The notes under the pieces: generated by a model
Told to the model about the DNA's origin: nothing
The model's input: only the letters and a program-made list of their open reading frames with translations
The model's database searches: none
Origin: Streptomyces sp. NBC_01716
Lineage (GTDB): Bacteria > Actinomycetota > Actinomycetes > Streptomycetales > Streptomycetaceae
Direction of reading: 5' to 3'
DNA: 64,000 bases
Assembly (NCBI RefSeq): GCF_036248275.1
Contig: NZ_CP109181.1
Span: 7,068,001 to 7,132,000 of the forward strand
In this document: in pieces, positions 49,945 through 58,891 of the stretch
Numbering within the stretch: position 1 is the first letter of the stretch
Layout of the letters: the number at the start of each line of letters is the position of its first letter
Translations under genes and position numbers: made by a program

Positions 49945-51192
49945 GTGAACAAGGACGACGAGAGCGGCGAGAGCAGGAGGCCGCGGTCCGGTCCTGAGGA
50001 CGTGCCCCCCGGCGGCAAGCGCAAGCGGCCCGAAGACCCCGGCGGCGGGATCCTGATGGGCCGTCCCTTCGGCGTGCCCGTCTACGTCGCCCCCAGCTGG
50101 TTCCTGGTCGCCGCCCTGATCACCTGGGTCTTCGGCGGCCAGCTCGACCGGGTGCTGCCCGAGCTCGGCGGTGTCCGCTATCTCGTCGCGCTCTTCTTCG
50201 CCGTCGCCTTCTACGCCTCCGTACTGGTCCACGAACTGGCCCACACCGTTGTGGCGCTGCGCTACAAACTCCCCGTCCGCCGTATCCAGCTCCAGTTCTT
50301 CGGCGGCGTCTCCGAGATCGAGAAGGAGTCGGAGACCCCGGGCCGCGAATTCATGCTGGCCTTCGTCGGCCCCCTGCTCTCCCTCGTCCTCGCGGGCTTC
50401 TTCTACCTCACGATGCTGGCCGTGGAACCCGGCACCGTGCCCGGCGTCCTCCTCGCCGGCCTGATGATCTCCAACCTCATCGTCGCCGCCTTCAACCTGC
50501 TCCCCGGCCTGCCGCTCGACGGCGGCCGGATGCTGCGCGCCGTCGTCTGGAAGATCACCGGCAAGCCCATGACCGGCACCGTCGCCGCCGCCTGGGTCGG
50601 CAGGGCACTCGCCGTCGCCGTCCTCATCGGCCTGCCCCTGCTCACCCACACCGGCGCACTCGGCAACTCGACCAAGGACATCGGCGGCGTGGAGACCGTC
50701 ACCGACGCGCTCCTCGCCGCCATCCTCGCCGCGATCATCTGGACCGGTGCCGGCAACAGCCTGCGCATGGCCCGCCTGCGCGAACACCTGCCCGACCTGC
50801 GCGCCCGCGCCCTCACCCGGCGCGCCGTCCCCGTCGAATCGGCCACCCCGCTCTCCGAGGCGCTGCGCCGCGCCAACGAGGCCGGAGCCCGCGCGCTCGT
50901 CGTCGTCGACGGCCAGGGCGAACCGACCGCGCTGGTCCGCGAGGCGGCCATCGTCGGCGTCCCGATCCACCGCCGCCCCTGGGTCGCCGTGAGCGGCCTC
51001 GCCCAGGACCTCACCGACGGGATGAAGGTCCCCGCCGAACTCGCCGGAGAAGCGCTCCTCGACCGTCTCAGGGCCAGCCCCGCCACCGAGTACCTGGTGG
51101 TCGAGGAGACCGGCGAGATCTACGGAGTCCTGTCGACTGCCGACGTGGAACGCGCCTTCGTCGCCGCCATGGCCAGGCCCGACAGCAAGTGA
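49945..51192 (+). CDS. site-2 protease family membrane metalloprotease with CBS domains
   Basis: A 415-residue polytopic membrane protein. A charged N-terminal tail (~35 residues) precedes TM1. The zinc site HELAH is near 96-100 and LLPGLPLDGGR supplies the second-ligand Asp. After six hydrophobic segments, the C-terminal ~110 residues form paired CBS modules (VESATPLSEALRRANEAGARALVVVDGQGEPTALV, LRASPATEYLVVEETGEIYGVLSTADVERAF), which may sense adenine nucleotides. GTG 49945 follows GAAGGGA. Targets are likely membrane-bound anti-sigma factors or signal peptides, inferred from the family. Confidence 0.9.
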   Translation: MNKDDESGESRRPRSGPEDVPPGGKRKRPEDPGGGILMGRPFGVPVYVAPSWFLVAALITWVFGGQLDRVLPELGGVRYLVALFFAVAFYASVLVHELAHTVVALRYKLPVRRIQLQFFGGVSEIEKESETPGREFMLAFVGPLLSLVLAGFFYLTMLAVEPGTVPGVLLAGLMISNLIVAAFNLLPGLPLDGGRMLRAVVWKITGKPMTGTVAAAWVGRALAVAVLIGLPLLTHTGALGNSTKDIGGVETVTDALLAAILAAIIWTGAGNSLRMARLREHLPDLRARALTRRAVPVESATPLSEALRRANEAGARALVVVDGQGEPTALVREAAIVGVPIHRRPWVAVSGLAQDLTDGMKVPAELAGEALLDRLRASPATEYLVVEETGEIYGVLSTADVERAFVAAMARPDSK

Positions 51193-51245
51193 GGGCCGGT
51201 CAAGCCAGGTGAGGAAGGCCCAAATGGAGCAGGTAGTCTGACCGC

Positions 51246-52148
51246 ATGTCCGAACCGACCGGTGCCGCCCGTCGTCGCGGCCCCTTCAAGGTCGGGGACC
51301 AGGTCCAGCTCACCGACCCCAAGGGACGCCACCACACCTTCACGCTCGAAGCGGGGAAGAATTTCCACACCCACAAGGGTTCCTTCCCCCATGACGAGCT
51401 GATCGGTGCTCCCGAGGGCAGTGTTGTCCGCACCACGGGAAACGTCGCCTACCTCGCGCTGCGCCCCCTGCTCCCCGACTACGTCCTGTCCATGCCCCGC
51501 GGCGCCGCCGTGGTCTACCCCAAGGACGCGGGCCAGATCCTGGCCTTCGCCGACATCTTCCCCGGCGCTCGCATCGTCGAGGCGGGAGTGGGATCGGGCT
51601 CGCTCAGCAGCTTCCTGCTGCGCGCCATCGGCGACCAGGGCATGCTGCACTCCTACGAGCGCCGCGAGGACTTCGCCGACATCGCCCGGCAGAACGTGGA
51701 GCGCTACTTCGGCGGACCGCACCCCGCCTGGCAGCTCACCGTCGGCGACCTCCAGGACAACCTCTCCGACACCGAGGTGGACAGGGTCATCCTCGACATG
51801 CTCGCGCCCTGGGAGTGCGTCGAGCCCGTGTCGAAGGCGCTCGTACCCGGCGGCATCCTCTGCGCGTACGTCGCCACCACCACCCAGCTCGCCCGCACTG
51901 TCGAGACCATCCGGGAGCACGGCTCGTTCAACGAACCGGCCGCCTGGGAGTCGATGGTCCGCAACTGGCACGTCGAGGGACTCGCCGTACGCCCGGACCA
52001 CCGCATGATCGGCCACACCGGCTTTCTGATCACCGCCCGCCGTCTCGCCGACGGCGTGGAGCCGCCCCTGCGCCGCCGCCGCCCCTCCAAGGGCGCCTAC
52101 GGCGAGGACTACGACGGCCCGGGAAGCGGCAGCGGCTCCCGAGGCTGA
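51246..52148 (+). CDS. trmI: tRNA (adenine-58-N1)-methyltransferase TrmI
   Basis: A 300-residue SAM-dependent enzyme. The N-terminal barrel has FKVGDQVQLTDPKGRHHTFTLEAGKNFHTHKG. The catalytic Rossmann domain has IVEAGVGSGSLSSFLLRAIG (SAM motif), LHSYERREDFADIA, and VDRVILDMLAPWE with the substrate-binding ILDML. It methylates A58 in the T-loop of tRNAs. The Arg-rich Gly/Ser C-terminus is typical of actinobacterial homologues. It follows the site-2 protease by 53 bp. Confidence 0.93.
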   Translation: MSEPTGAARRRGPFKVGDQVQLTDPKGRHHTFTLEAGKNFHTHKGSFPHDELIGAPEGSVVRTTGNVAYLALRPLLPDYVLSMPRGAAVVYPKDAGQILAFADIFPGARIVEAGVGSGSLSSFLLRAIGDQGMLHSYERREDFADIARQNVERYFGGPHPAWQLTVGDLQDNLSDTEVDRVILDMLAPWECVEPVSKALVPGGILCAYVATTTQLARTVETIREHGSFNEPAAWESMVRNWHVEGLAVRPDHRMIGHTGFLITARRLADGVEPPLRRRRPSKGAYGEDYDGPGSGSGSRG

Positions 52149-52188
52149 GCCCGCTGAGCCCTCGTCACCCCTCACAACACGACACCAC

Positions 52189-52229
52189 CGCCGCCGAGTT
52201 CACGTCCACCCGACGCGAACTCGGCGGCG
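52189..52229 (+). terminator. terminator after trmI
   Basis: A 13-bp perfect stem, core GCCGCCGAGTTC/GAACTCGGCGGC, with a 15-base loop, 40 bases past the trmI stop and followed by AGTCTTTACG. Confidence 0.8.
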
Positions 52230-52332
52230 CAGTCTTTACGTTGGCCTTACGGACCCCGCTGTTCCACCGCACTGTGACGTGTGGCACCATTCACGCCACC
52301 CCCACCGGCACCGCCTTCACAGGAGTCACCGC

Positions 52333-52926
52333 GTGCAGATCTCCGACGTCCCGGACCTCGCGCACACCCAGCCGCGTCCGGTGCACTGGCTCGCCACGGC
52401 CACCGCGATGGCCGCCGTGGTGGCCTTCGCCGGTCTGCTCCAGCCCGACGCCGCCACGGCCGACCAGCCCGGCTCCGAACCCACCGCGCGCACCGCGCCG
52501 AACACGGCACCCCTGCCCGCGCCCGACACCGCCGCCGTGGACTTCCCACTGGAGTGCGGTGGCGCGAAAGCGCTGGTTACGAAGGAAGCCACCGGAGACC
52601 TCGACGGCGACGGCAGCCCCGAGACCGTGGCCGCCGCCCGCTGCGACGCGGGATCCGGCACCCCGCCGAGCGGTCTGTACGTCCTCACGGCCACGAAGGA
52701 GGGCGGTGCCCCTCGTATCGTCGCGACGCTCGTGGACCCGGCCGACCGGCAGAGCGTGGCCGACCTGGAGATGAGCGACGGCGTCGTCCGGGCCCGGCTG
52801 CTCGGCTACTCGGGACCCGACGTACCGGGCTGCTGCCCCGACGAGGAGACCCACCCCACCTGGGAGTGGAAGAACGGCGCCTTCGTACGGAGCGAAGGCG
52901 CACAGAACGAATCGCGGAGCGTCTGA
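52333..52926 (+). CDS. secreted or membrane-anchored hypothetical protein
   Basis: A 197-residue protein with a GTG start at 52333, AGGAG 7 bases upstream. After ~18 residues comes a hydrophobic segment (ATATAMAAVVAFAGLL) followed by DAATADQPGS, indicating an export signal or anchor. The mature part has LDGDGSPETVAAARCDAGSG, resembling an FG-GAP/calcium-binding-like repeat found in secreted proteins, and CC in VPGCCPDEETHPTWEWKNGAFV. Function unknown; the four or five cysteines outside the cell may form disulfides. Confidence 0.72.
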   Translation: MQISDVPDLAHTQPRPVHWLATATAMAAVVAFAGLLQPDAATADQPGSEPTARTAPNTAPLPAPDTAAVDFPLECGGAKALVTKEATGDLDGDGSPETVAAARCDAGSGTPPSGLYVLTATKEGGAPRIVATLVDPADRQSVADLEMSDGVVRARLLGYSGPDVPGCCPDEETHPTWEWKNGAFVRSEGAQNESRSV

Positions 52927-52999
52927 CCGGTCACCTCAGGTGATCTCACCATTGCCGCGCCGACGGCGTAACCTCTAACTCAGGAGCCTGCGGGGAGGC

Positions 53000-53320
53000 T
53001 CATTCCGCGTCGGGGCCGTACACCTCGACACTGTCCGAAACGCGCCGTACATGAATGCAGTCACCCGGGCATTCCTTCGCCGAGTCGACGACATCCCTGA
53101 GGATGGGCAGCGGCACCCGCGTGGTGGCCCCGGGGGACTGGAGAAGTTCGTCGTCGGCGCTCTTCACATAAGCGAGGCCGTCGATGTCGAGCTCGAAGAC
53201 ATCAGGGGCGTACTGGGCACAGATCCCGTCACCCGTGCAGAGGTCCTGGTCGATCCAGACTTCGAGCGGCTCGGAGCCCTCGGTGACGGCGTCTGTCGGA
53301 ACCTGCTGCTGCACGGTCAT
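53000..53320 (-). CDS. ferredoxin ([3Fe-4S]-like)
   Basis: A 106-residue small electron carrier. Cysteines are in DLCTGDGICAQYAP (Cys28 and Cys34, a C-x5-C spacing) and ECPGDCIHV (Cys84 and Cys88). This lacks one Cys of a 4Fe-4S motif and resembles the [3Fe-4S] ferredoxins that serve cytochrome P450s, although no P450 is in this window. ATG 53320 follows AGGAGAT. The gap 53321-53573 carries its promoter and that of mpa. Confidence 0.85.
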   Translation of the reverse strand: MTVQQQVPTDAVTEGSEPLEVWIDQDLCTGDGICAQYAPDVFELDIDGLAYVKSADDELLQSPGATTRVPLPILRDVVDSAKECPGDCIHVRRVSDSVEVYGPDAE

Positions 53321-53519
53321 ATCTCCTGCCGTTTCCTGCTTGGGGTGAGGCAATCTCGGGCAAGTCGCGCCAGCCCGGACGGGTGTTGAACACTTCGACG
53401 ATACAACCGGCCGCTTTCCGATGTTGAACGGTGGGTATTCCCCTGGCGTGAGGGAGAGCGCAAGGGTGAAGATCGGACACGCCCCGACAGTCTTTGTGAT
53501 CTAGGGGTTTTAATCACCA

Positions 53520-53533
53520 CCTACCCAGGTAGG
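53520..53533. promoter_or_regulatory. palindrome in mpa leader
   Basis: CCTACCCAGGTAGG has perfect 6-bp arms and a 2-base centre, 41-54 bases upstream of the mpa start. It is a possible operator for a proteasome-locus regulator. The region also has two direct copies of GTTGAAC (53385-53391 and 53423-53429). Confidence 0.35.
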
Positions 53534-53573
53534 GTCAGGAAGCGTCCAGCTCCCCTTGGAGGAGGTGAGGACC

Positions 53574-55340
53574 GTGGCAGCCCACGACGACGACATCAAC
53601 CGCGGCATCCGGCCCGGGCGGGGGTCTGAAGACCCGGCCGGCCAGGTTGCCTATCTCGAGCAGGAAATCGCCGTCCTGCGACGTAAGCTCGCCGACTCTC
53701 CGCGTCATACGAGGATTCTCGAAGAGCGGATCGTCGAACTGCAGACGAACCTGGCAGGTGTGTCCGCGCAGAATGAGCGGCTCGCCAATACGCTGCGTGA
53801 GGCCCGCGACCAGATCGTGGCCCTCAAGGAAGAGGTCGACCGGCTCGCGCAGCCGCCGGCCGGCTTCGGTGTCTTTCTGCATGCGAACGAGGACAGCACG
53901 GCCGACATCTTCACCGGGGGCCGCAAGCTCCGGGTGAACGTCAGCCCCGGCGTCGAGCTCGAAGAGCTCCGGCGCGGCCAGGAAGTCATGCTCAACGAGG
54001 CCCTCAATGTGGTCGAGGCCATGGAGTTCGAGCGGGCCGGGGACATCGTCACCCTCAAGGAGATCCTTGAGGACGGCGAGCGCGCCCTGGTCGTGGGACA
54101 CACCGACGAGGAACGGGTGGTGCGGCTCGCCGAGCCGCTGCTCGACATCAACATCCGCGCCGGCGACGCCCTCCTGCTCGAACCGCGCTCCGGCTATGTC
54201 TACGAAGTGGTTCCCAAGAGCGAGGTCGAAGAGCTCGTCCTCGAAGAGGTCCCGGACGTCGACTACAGCAAGATCGGCGGTCTGGGCGGCCAGATCGAGA
54301 TGATCCGCGACGCGGTCGAGCTTCCGTACCTCTACCCGGACCTCTTCAAGGAGCACGAACTGCGCCCGCCGAAGGGCATCCTGCTCTACGGTCCGCCCGG
54401 CTGCGGCAAGACACTTATCGCCAAGGCTGTGGCCAACTCCCTTGCCAAGAAGGTCGCCGAGGTGAGCGGCCGGCCCGCGGGGAAGAGCTACTTCCTCAAC
54501 ATCAAGGGCCCCGAACTCCTCAACAAGTACGTCGGCGAGACCGAGCGGCACATCCGCCTGGTCTTCCAGCGCGCCCGTGAGAAGGCCAGCGAGGGCACGC
54601 CCGTCATCGTCTTCTTCGACGAGATGGAGTCCCTCTTCCGCACCCGCGGATCCGGTGTCAGCTCGGACGTGGAGAACACCATCGTCCCGCAGCTGCTCGC
54701 CGAGATCGACGGTGTGGAGGGCCTGGAGAACGTCATCGTCATCGGCGCGTCCAACCGCGAGGACATGATCGACCCCGCGATCCTGCGGCCCGGCCGGCTC
54801 GACGTGAAGATCAAGATCGAGCGTCCGGACGCGGAGGCGGCCAAGGACATCTTCGCGAAGTACCTCCGCTCCTCGCTGCCCCTGCACGAGGACGACCTGT
54901 CCGAACACAAGGGCTCGCCGGAGTCCACGGTGGAGGGCATGATCCAGTCGGTCGTCGAGCGGATGTACACCGAATCCGAGGAGAACCGCTTCCTCGAGGT
55001 CACGTACGCCAACGGCGACAAGGAAGTCCTGTACTTCAAGGACTTCAACTCCGGCGCGATGATCCAGAACATCGTCGACCGGGCCAAGAAGATGGCGATC
55101 AAGGACTTCCTCGACGAGAACCAGCGAGGACTCCGCGTCGCCCACCTGCTGCAGGCCTGCGTCGACGAGTTCAAGGAGAACGAGGACCTGCCCAACACCA
55201 CCAACCCCGACGACTGGGCCCGTATCTCCGGCAAGAAGGGCGAGCGGATCGTATTCATCCGCACCCTCGTCACCGGAAAGCAGGGCGCGGACACCGGACG
55301 GTCCATCGACACGGTGGCCAACACCGGGCAGTACCTGTAA
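53574..55340 (+). CDS. mpa: proteasome-associated AAA ATPase (ARC/Mpa)
   Basis: A 588-residue unfoldase that binds Pup-tagged proteins and feeds them to the 20S proteasome. A coiled coil at ~20-80 (QIAYLEQEIAVLRRKLAD-like) binds Pup; tandem OB folds follow; the AAA module has Walker A GPPGCGKT (273-280), Walker B VIVFFDEMESL, and SRH ASNREDMIDPAILRPGRLD. The C-terminus GQYL carries the penultimate Tyr required to open the proteasome gate. GTG 53574 gives the known ARC N-terminus (AAHDDDINRG) and follows GGAGGAGG. Also called arc in Streptomyces and other actinobacteria. Confidence 0.96.
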   Translation: MAAHDDDINRGIRPGRGSEDPAGQVAYLEQEIAVLRRKLADSPRHTRILEERIVELQTNLAGVSAQNERLANTLREARDQIVALKEEVDRLAQPPAGFGVFLHANEDSTADIFTGGRKLRVNVSPGVELEELRRGQEVMLNEALNVVEAMEFERAGDIVTLKEILEDGERALVVGHTDEERVVRLAEPLLDINIRAGDALLLEPRSGYVYEVVPKSEVEELVLEEVPDVDYSKIGGLGGQIEMIRDAVELPYLYPDLFKEHELRPPKGILLYGPPGCGKTLIAKAVANSLAKKVAEVSGRPAGKSYFLNIKGPELLNKYVGETERHIRLVFQRAREKASEGTPVIVFFDEMESLFRTRGSGVSSDVENTIVPQLLAEIDGVEGLENVIVIGASNREDMIDPAILRPGRLDVKIKIERPDAEAAKDIFAKYLRSSLPLHEDDLSEHKGSPESTVEGMIQSVVERMYTESEENRFLEVTYANGDKEVLYFKDFNSGAMIQNIVDRAKKMAIKDFLDENQRGLRVAHLLQACVDEFKENEDLPNTTNPDDWARISGKKGERIVFIRTLVTGKQGADTGRSIDTVANTGQYL

Positions 55341-55347
55341 GGCACAG

Positions 55348-55385
55348 ACCGGCTGCGGATGTCCGGACGGGCATCCGCAGCCGGT
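55348..55385 (+). terminator. terminator after mpa
   Basis: A 13-14-bp stem (CCGGCTGCGGATG/CATCCGCAGCCGG, outer A-T) with the T-rich tail TTGCTTTCC, 8 bases past the mpa stop. Transcription of dop must restart in 55386-55576. Confidence 0.8.
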
Positions 55386-55576
55386 TGCTTTCCCCGTACC
55401 TTTCACCACACCAGGGCAATGACGGAAACGATCTCCCCACCAGTGCAAAGGCGTTCTAGGCTCTTCGGTACCGCCGCGTCGCGCAGTGCGGGGACAGGCA
55501 CCGCACACGCACCGGAGAGACAGCGGTACTTGAGCGCCGTTCCCGAACGGGAGCGCCGCCGGGCAAGGAGGGCCGC

Positions 55577-57088
55577 ATGACCGTACGGCGAGTAATGGGC
55601 ATCGAGACGGAGTACGGCATCTCCGTCCCCGGCCAACCGAACGCCAATGCCATGCTCACCTCGTCCCAGATCGTCAATGCCTACGCGGCGGCGATGCACA
55701 GGGCGCGCCGCGCCCGCTGGGACTTCGAGGAGGAGAACCCGCTGCGGGACGCACGAGGCTTCGACCTCGCCCGCGAGGCCGCCGAGTCCAGCCAGCTCAC
55801 CGACGAGGACATCGGGCTGGCCAACGTGATCCTCACCAACGGCGCGCGGCTGTACGTCGACCACGCACACCCGGAGTACAGCTCACCGGAGATCACCAAC
55901 CCCCGCGACGCCGTCCTGTGGGACAAGGCAGGCGAGCGCATCATGGCCGAGGCCGCCGAGCGCGCCGGCCAGCTCCCCGGCGCCCAGCCGATCCTGCTGT
56001 ACAAGAACAACACCGACAACAAAGGCGCCTCGTACGGCACGCACGAGAACTACCTGATGAAGCGGGAGACCCCGTTCTCGGACATCGTGCGCCACCTGAC
56101 GCCGTTCTTCGTCTCGCGGCAGGTCGTCACGGGCGCCGGTCGCGTGGGCATCGGCCAGGACGGCCACGAGCACGGCTTCCAGATCAGCCAGCGCGCGGAC
56201 TACTTCGAGGTCGAGGTCGGACTGGAGACCACCCTCAAACGGCCCATCATCAACACCAGGGACGAGCCGCACTCGGACGCCGAGAAGTACCGCAGACTCC
56301 ATGTGATCATCGGCGACGCGAATCTCTCGGAGATCTCCACCTATCTCAAGCTCGGGACGACATCCCTGGTCCTGTCCATGATCGAGGACGGGTTCATCAA
56401 TGTCGACCTGGCCGTGGACCAGCCGGTACGCACGCTCCACCAGGTCTCGCACGACCCGTCCCTGGGACAGCTGGTCACGCTCCGTAGCGGGCGGACACTC
56501 ACCGCCGTACAGCTCCAGATGGAGTACTTCGAGCTGGCGCGCAAATACGTCGAGGAACGCTACGGCGCCGACGCCGACGAGCAGACCAGGGACGTGCTCG
56601 GCCGGTGGGAGGACACGCTCAACCGGCTGGAGAGCGACCCGATGAGTCTGTCGGGCGAACTGGACTGGGTCACCAAGAAGGAGATCCTGGAGGGCTATCG
56701 CCGCCGGGACGGCCTGGAGTGGGACGCGGCGCGGCTGCATCTGGTGGATCTCCAGTACTCGGACGTACGCCCCGAGAAGGGCCTCTACAACCGTCTGGTG
56801 GCCCGCGGGAAGATGGACCGGCTCCTGGACGAACCGGACGTGGAACGGGCCGAGACAAAGCCTCCAGAGGACACCCGGGCCTATTTCCGGGGCCGCTGTC
56901 TGGAGCAGTACGCGGACGACGTGGCCGCGGCCTCCTGGGACTCGGTCATCTTCGACCTCCCGGGCCGGGACTCGCTCCAGCGGGTACCGACCCTGGAGCC
57001 GCTGCGGGGCACCCGTAACCACGTGAAAGAGCTCCTGGACCGGTGCCGCACGGCCGAAGACCTCGTCCGCGTGCTCTCGGGCGGCTGA
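55577..57088 (+). CDS. dop: depupylase/Pup deamidase Dop
   Basis: A 503-residue ATP-dependent enzyme of the glutamine-synthetase-like fold that removes Pup from substrates and deamidates Pup-Gln where needed. Seen are the start MTVRRVMGIETEYGISVPGQ, YVDHAHPEYSSPE, LYKNNTDNKGASYGTHENYLM and RPIINTRDEPHSDAEKYRRLHVIIGDANLSE. Compared with PafA it carries the longer loop around residues ~40-80 expected of Dop. It precedes pup by 133 bp. Confidence 0.95.
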   Translation: MTVRRVMGIETEYGISVPGQPNANAMLTSSQIVNAYAAAMHRARRARWDFEEENPLRDARGFDLAREAAESSQLTDEDIGLANVILTNGARLYVDHAHPEYSSPEITNPRDAVLWDKAGERIMAEAAERAGQLPGAQPILLYKNNTDNKGASYGTHENYLMKRETPFSDIVRHLTPFFVSRQVVTGAGRVGIGQDGHEHGFQISQRADYFEVEVGLETTLKRPIINTRDEPHSDAEKYRRLHVIIGDANLSEISTYLKLGTTSLVLSMIEDGFINVDLAVDQPVRTLHQVSHDPSLGQLVTLRSGRTLTAVQLQMEYFELARKYVEERYGADADEQTRDVLGRWEDTLNRLESDPMSLSGELDWVTKKEILEGYRRRDGLEWDAARLHLVDLQYSDVRPEKGLYNRLVARGKMDRLLDEPDVERAETKPPEDTRAYFRGRCLEQYADDVAAASWDSVIFDLPGRDSLQRVPTLEPLRGTRNHVKELLDRCRTAEDLVRVLSGG

Positions 57089-57221
57089 AATGGTCCAGGT
57101 CCGGGAATCATGAAGGTGGCCCCCGGACGTTGTACGAACTGCGGGGCCGATGTCGGACCCTGCTTGTAGGGTCGGATCTTGAAGGTCACATCGAGCGGGG
57201 CAACCGAGCGGGGTGAGGGAT

Positions 57222-57440
57222 ATGGCGACCAAGGACACCGACGGCGGGCAGCAGAAGGCGACGCGCTCCACCGAGGACGTCGAGGAGACGACCGAGGACG
57301 CACAGCAGTCCGAGGACCTCAAGGAACGCCAGGAGAAGCTGTCGGACGACGTGGACTCCGTGCTGGACGAAATCGACGACGTCTTGGAAGAGAACGCCGA
57401 GGACTTCGTGAGGTCCTTCGTGCAAAAGGGCGGTGAGTAG
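57222..57440 (+). CDS. pup: prokaryotic ubiquitin-like protein Pup
   Basis: A 72-residue disordered protein starting MATKDTDGGQQKATRSTED, with the helical C-terminal half DLKERQEKLSDDVDSVLDEIDDVLEENAEDFVRSFVQKGGE. The last residues are GGE, so the substrate form for ligation is made directly rather than by deamidation of GGQ. ATG 57222 has GAGGG 4-5 bases upstream. A small GACCCT/AGGGTC hairpin at 57156-57173 lies in its leader. Confidence 0.96.
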   Translation: MATKDTDGGQQKATRSTEDVEETTEDAQQSEDLKERQEKLSDDVDSVLDEIDDVLEENAEDFVRSFVQKGGE

Positions 57441-57447
57441 TTAGCGG

Positions 57448-58041
57448 ATGTCCGAGTCGACCACCGAGAAACGGTGCTCAACCTGCCGGACGATGCTTCC
57501 TGTCAGCGCATTCGCGTCCAACAAGTCTCGGCCTGATGGGCTCCAGACCAACTGTCGCGAATGCGCTGCGGGATATCACCGCCGTCGTCAGGAGGCGCGA
57601 GGCAGGACGGTGAGGGCGAAGGTGCCTGTCCCGCGTGGGTATAAGCGTTGCCCACAGTGCGGCGAGGCCAAGGCCTACTCGGAGTGGGAGCTCAACCCAA
57701 CGTCGTCGGACGGCTACGCGAGCTACTGCAAGCCCTGCCGGGCCACTCGGAATCGGCAGTCCTACTTCAAGCGGAAGTACGGCATCACGATGGCGGAGCG
57801 CGACGAGATGATCTCGTCGCAGATGGGTATCTGCGTCATCTGTCTCTCCGCCCCCGCCGCGCATGTGGATCACTGCCATGAGACGGGTAGGGTCCGAGGC
57901 GTACTGTGCTTCAACTGCAATTCGGCCATTGGCAAGTTGGGGGACAATCCCGACACGCTGCGCCGTGCCACCGCATACCTGGAGGGAAACGCGTGGAAGC
58001 CAACACTCGTAGCACCGGGCGTCTACCAGCTGCCTTCCTGA
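57448..58041 (+). CDS. endonuclease VII-like zinc-finger/HNH protein between pup and prcB
   Basis: A 197-residue protein. The N-terminal half has two zinc-ribbon-like Cys clusters (RCSTCRTMLP...NCRECAAGY and RCPQCGEAKAY...YCKPCRAT). The C-terminal half matches recombination endonuclease VII: CVICLSAPAAHVDHCHETGRVRGVLCFNCNSAIGKLGDNPDTLR (Cys zinc ligands plus the DHCH catalytic motif). Phage-type endonuclease VII resolves Holliday junctions. Codon third positions are less GC-biased than in pup and prcB, a sign of transfer. It starts 7 bases after pup and overlaps prcB by 49, so it is embedded in the proteasome operon. From memory, S. coelicolor has a gene at this position too. Confidence 0.85.
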   Translation: MSESTTEKRCSTCRTMLPVSAFASNKSRPDGLQTNCRECAAGYHRRRQEARGRTVRAKVPVPRGYKRCPQCGEAKAYSEWELNPTSSDGYASYCKPCRATRNRQSYFKRKYGITMAERDEMISSQMGICVICLSAPAAHVDHCHETGRVRGVLCFNCNSAIGKLGDNPDTLRRATAYLEGNAWKPTLVAPGVYQLPS

Positions 58042-58838
58042 CGCCCGGGTCGGCCTCGTTCATGGACTTCCTGGCCGTTCACTCGCCGGAGATCCTGCCG
58101 GGCAACCGGGTGCTGCCGCCCGTCCAGGGCGCGATCGAGGCGCCGCACGGTACGACGATCGTCGCCGTCACCTTCGAAGGCGGCGTGATTCTCGCCGGTG
58201 ACCGGCGGGCCACCATGGGCAACATGATCGCCCAGCGCGACATCGAGAAGGTCTTCCCGGCCGACGAGTACTCGGCCGTGGGTATCGCGGGCACGGCGGG
58301 TCTCGCCGTGGAGATGGTCAAGCTCTTCCAGCTGGAGCTGGAGCACTTCGAGAAGGTCGAAGGCGCGCAGCTCTCGTTCGAGGGCAAGGCCAACCGGCTC
58401 TCCACCATGATCCGCAGCAATCTCGCCATGGCCATGCAGGGTCTGGCCGTCGTTCCGCTCTTCGTCGGCTGGGACGTCGACCGGGGCAAGGGCCGCATCT
58501 TCTCCTACGACGTCACCGGCGGCCGTTCCGAGGAGCAGGGGTACGCGGCGACCGGATCGGGCTCGCTCTTCGCGCGCGGTGCGATGAAGAAGCTCTTCCG
58601 TGAGGGACTGACGGAGGAGCAGGCCATCACTCTCGTCATCCAGGCGCTCTACGACGCGGCGGACGACGACTCGGCCACCGGCGGCCCGGACGTGGCCCGC
58701 AAGATCTATCCCCTTGTCAACATCATGAGTGACGAGGGCTTCCGCAGGGTCACCGAGGAGGAGTCCTCCCGGGTCGCCCGTTCCATCATCGAGCGCCGGC
58801 TGGAACAGCCCGACGGCCCGCGCGCCGAGCTGCTCTGA
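57993..58838 (+). CDS. prcB: 20S proteasome beta subunit
   Basis: A 281-residue precursor. A ~53-residue propeptide (VEANTRSTGRLPAAFLTPGS...) is removed at HG-TTIVAVTF, making Thr54 the catalytic N-terminus. Lys in GDRRATMGN, and the AVGIAGTAGLAVEMVKLFQLELEHFEK segment, are typical of actinobacterial PrcB. GTG 57993 has GGAGGG 6 bases upstream and lies inside the endonuclease gene. It forms four-ring cores with PrcA. Confidence 0.96.
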   Translation: MEANTRSTGRLPAAFLTPGSASFMDFLAVHSPEILPGNRVLPPVQGAIEAPHGTTIVAVTFEGGVILAGDRRATMGNMIAQRDIEKVFPADEYSAVGIAGTAGLAVEMVKLFQLELEHFEKVEGAQLSFEGKANRLSTMIRSNLAMAMQGLAVVPLFVGWDVDRGKGRIFSYDVTGGRSEEQGYAATGSGSLFARGAMKKLFREGLTEEQAITLVIQALYDAADDDSATGGPDVARKIYPLVNIMSDEGFRRVTEEESSRVARSIIERRLEQPDGPRAELL

Positions 58839-58891
58839 CGCCCGGCCTCTTCTGATAAGACATGTCACTGACAGGAAGGGACGGATAGCCG

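Noticed and set aside
53535..55508. 657-codon minus-strand frame opposite mpa
   Set aside because: Antisense shadow of a well-supported AAA ATPase gene.
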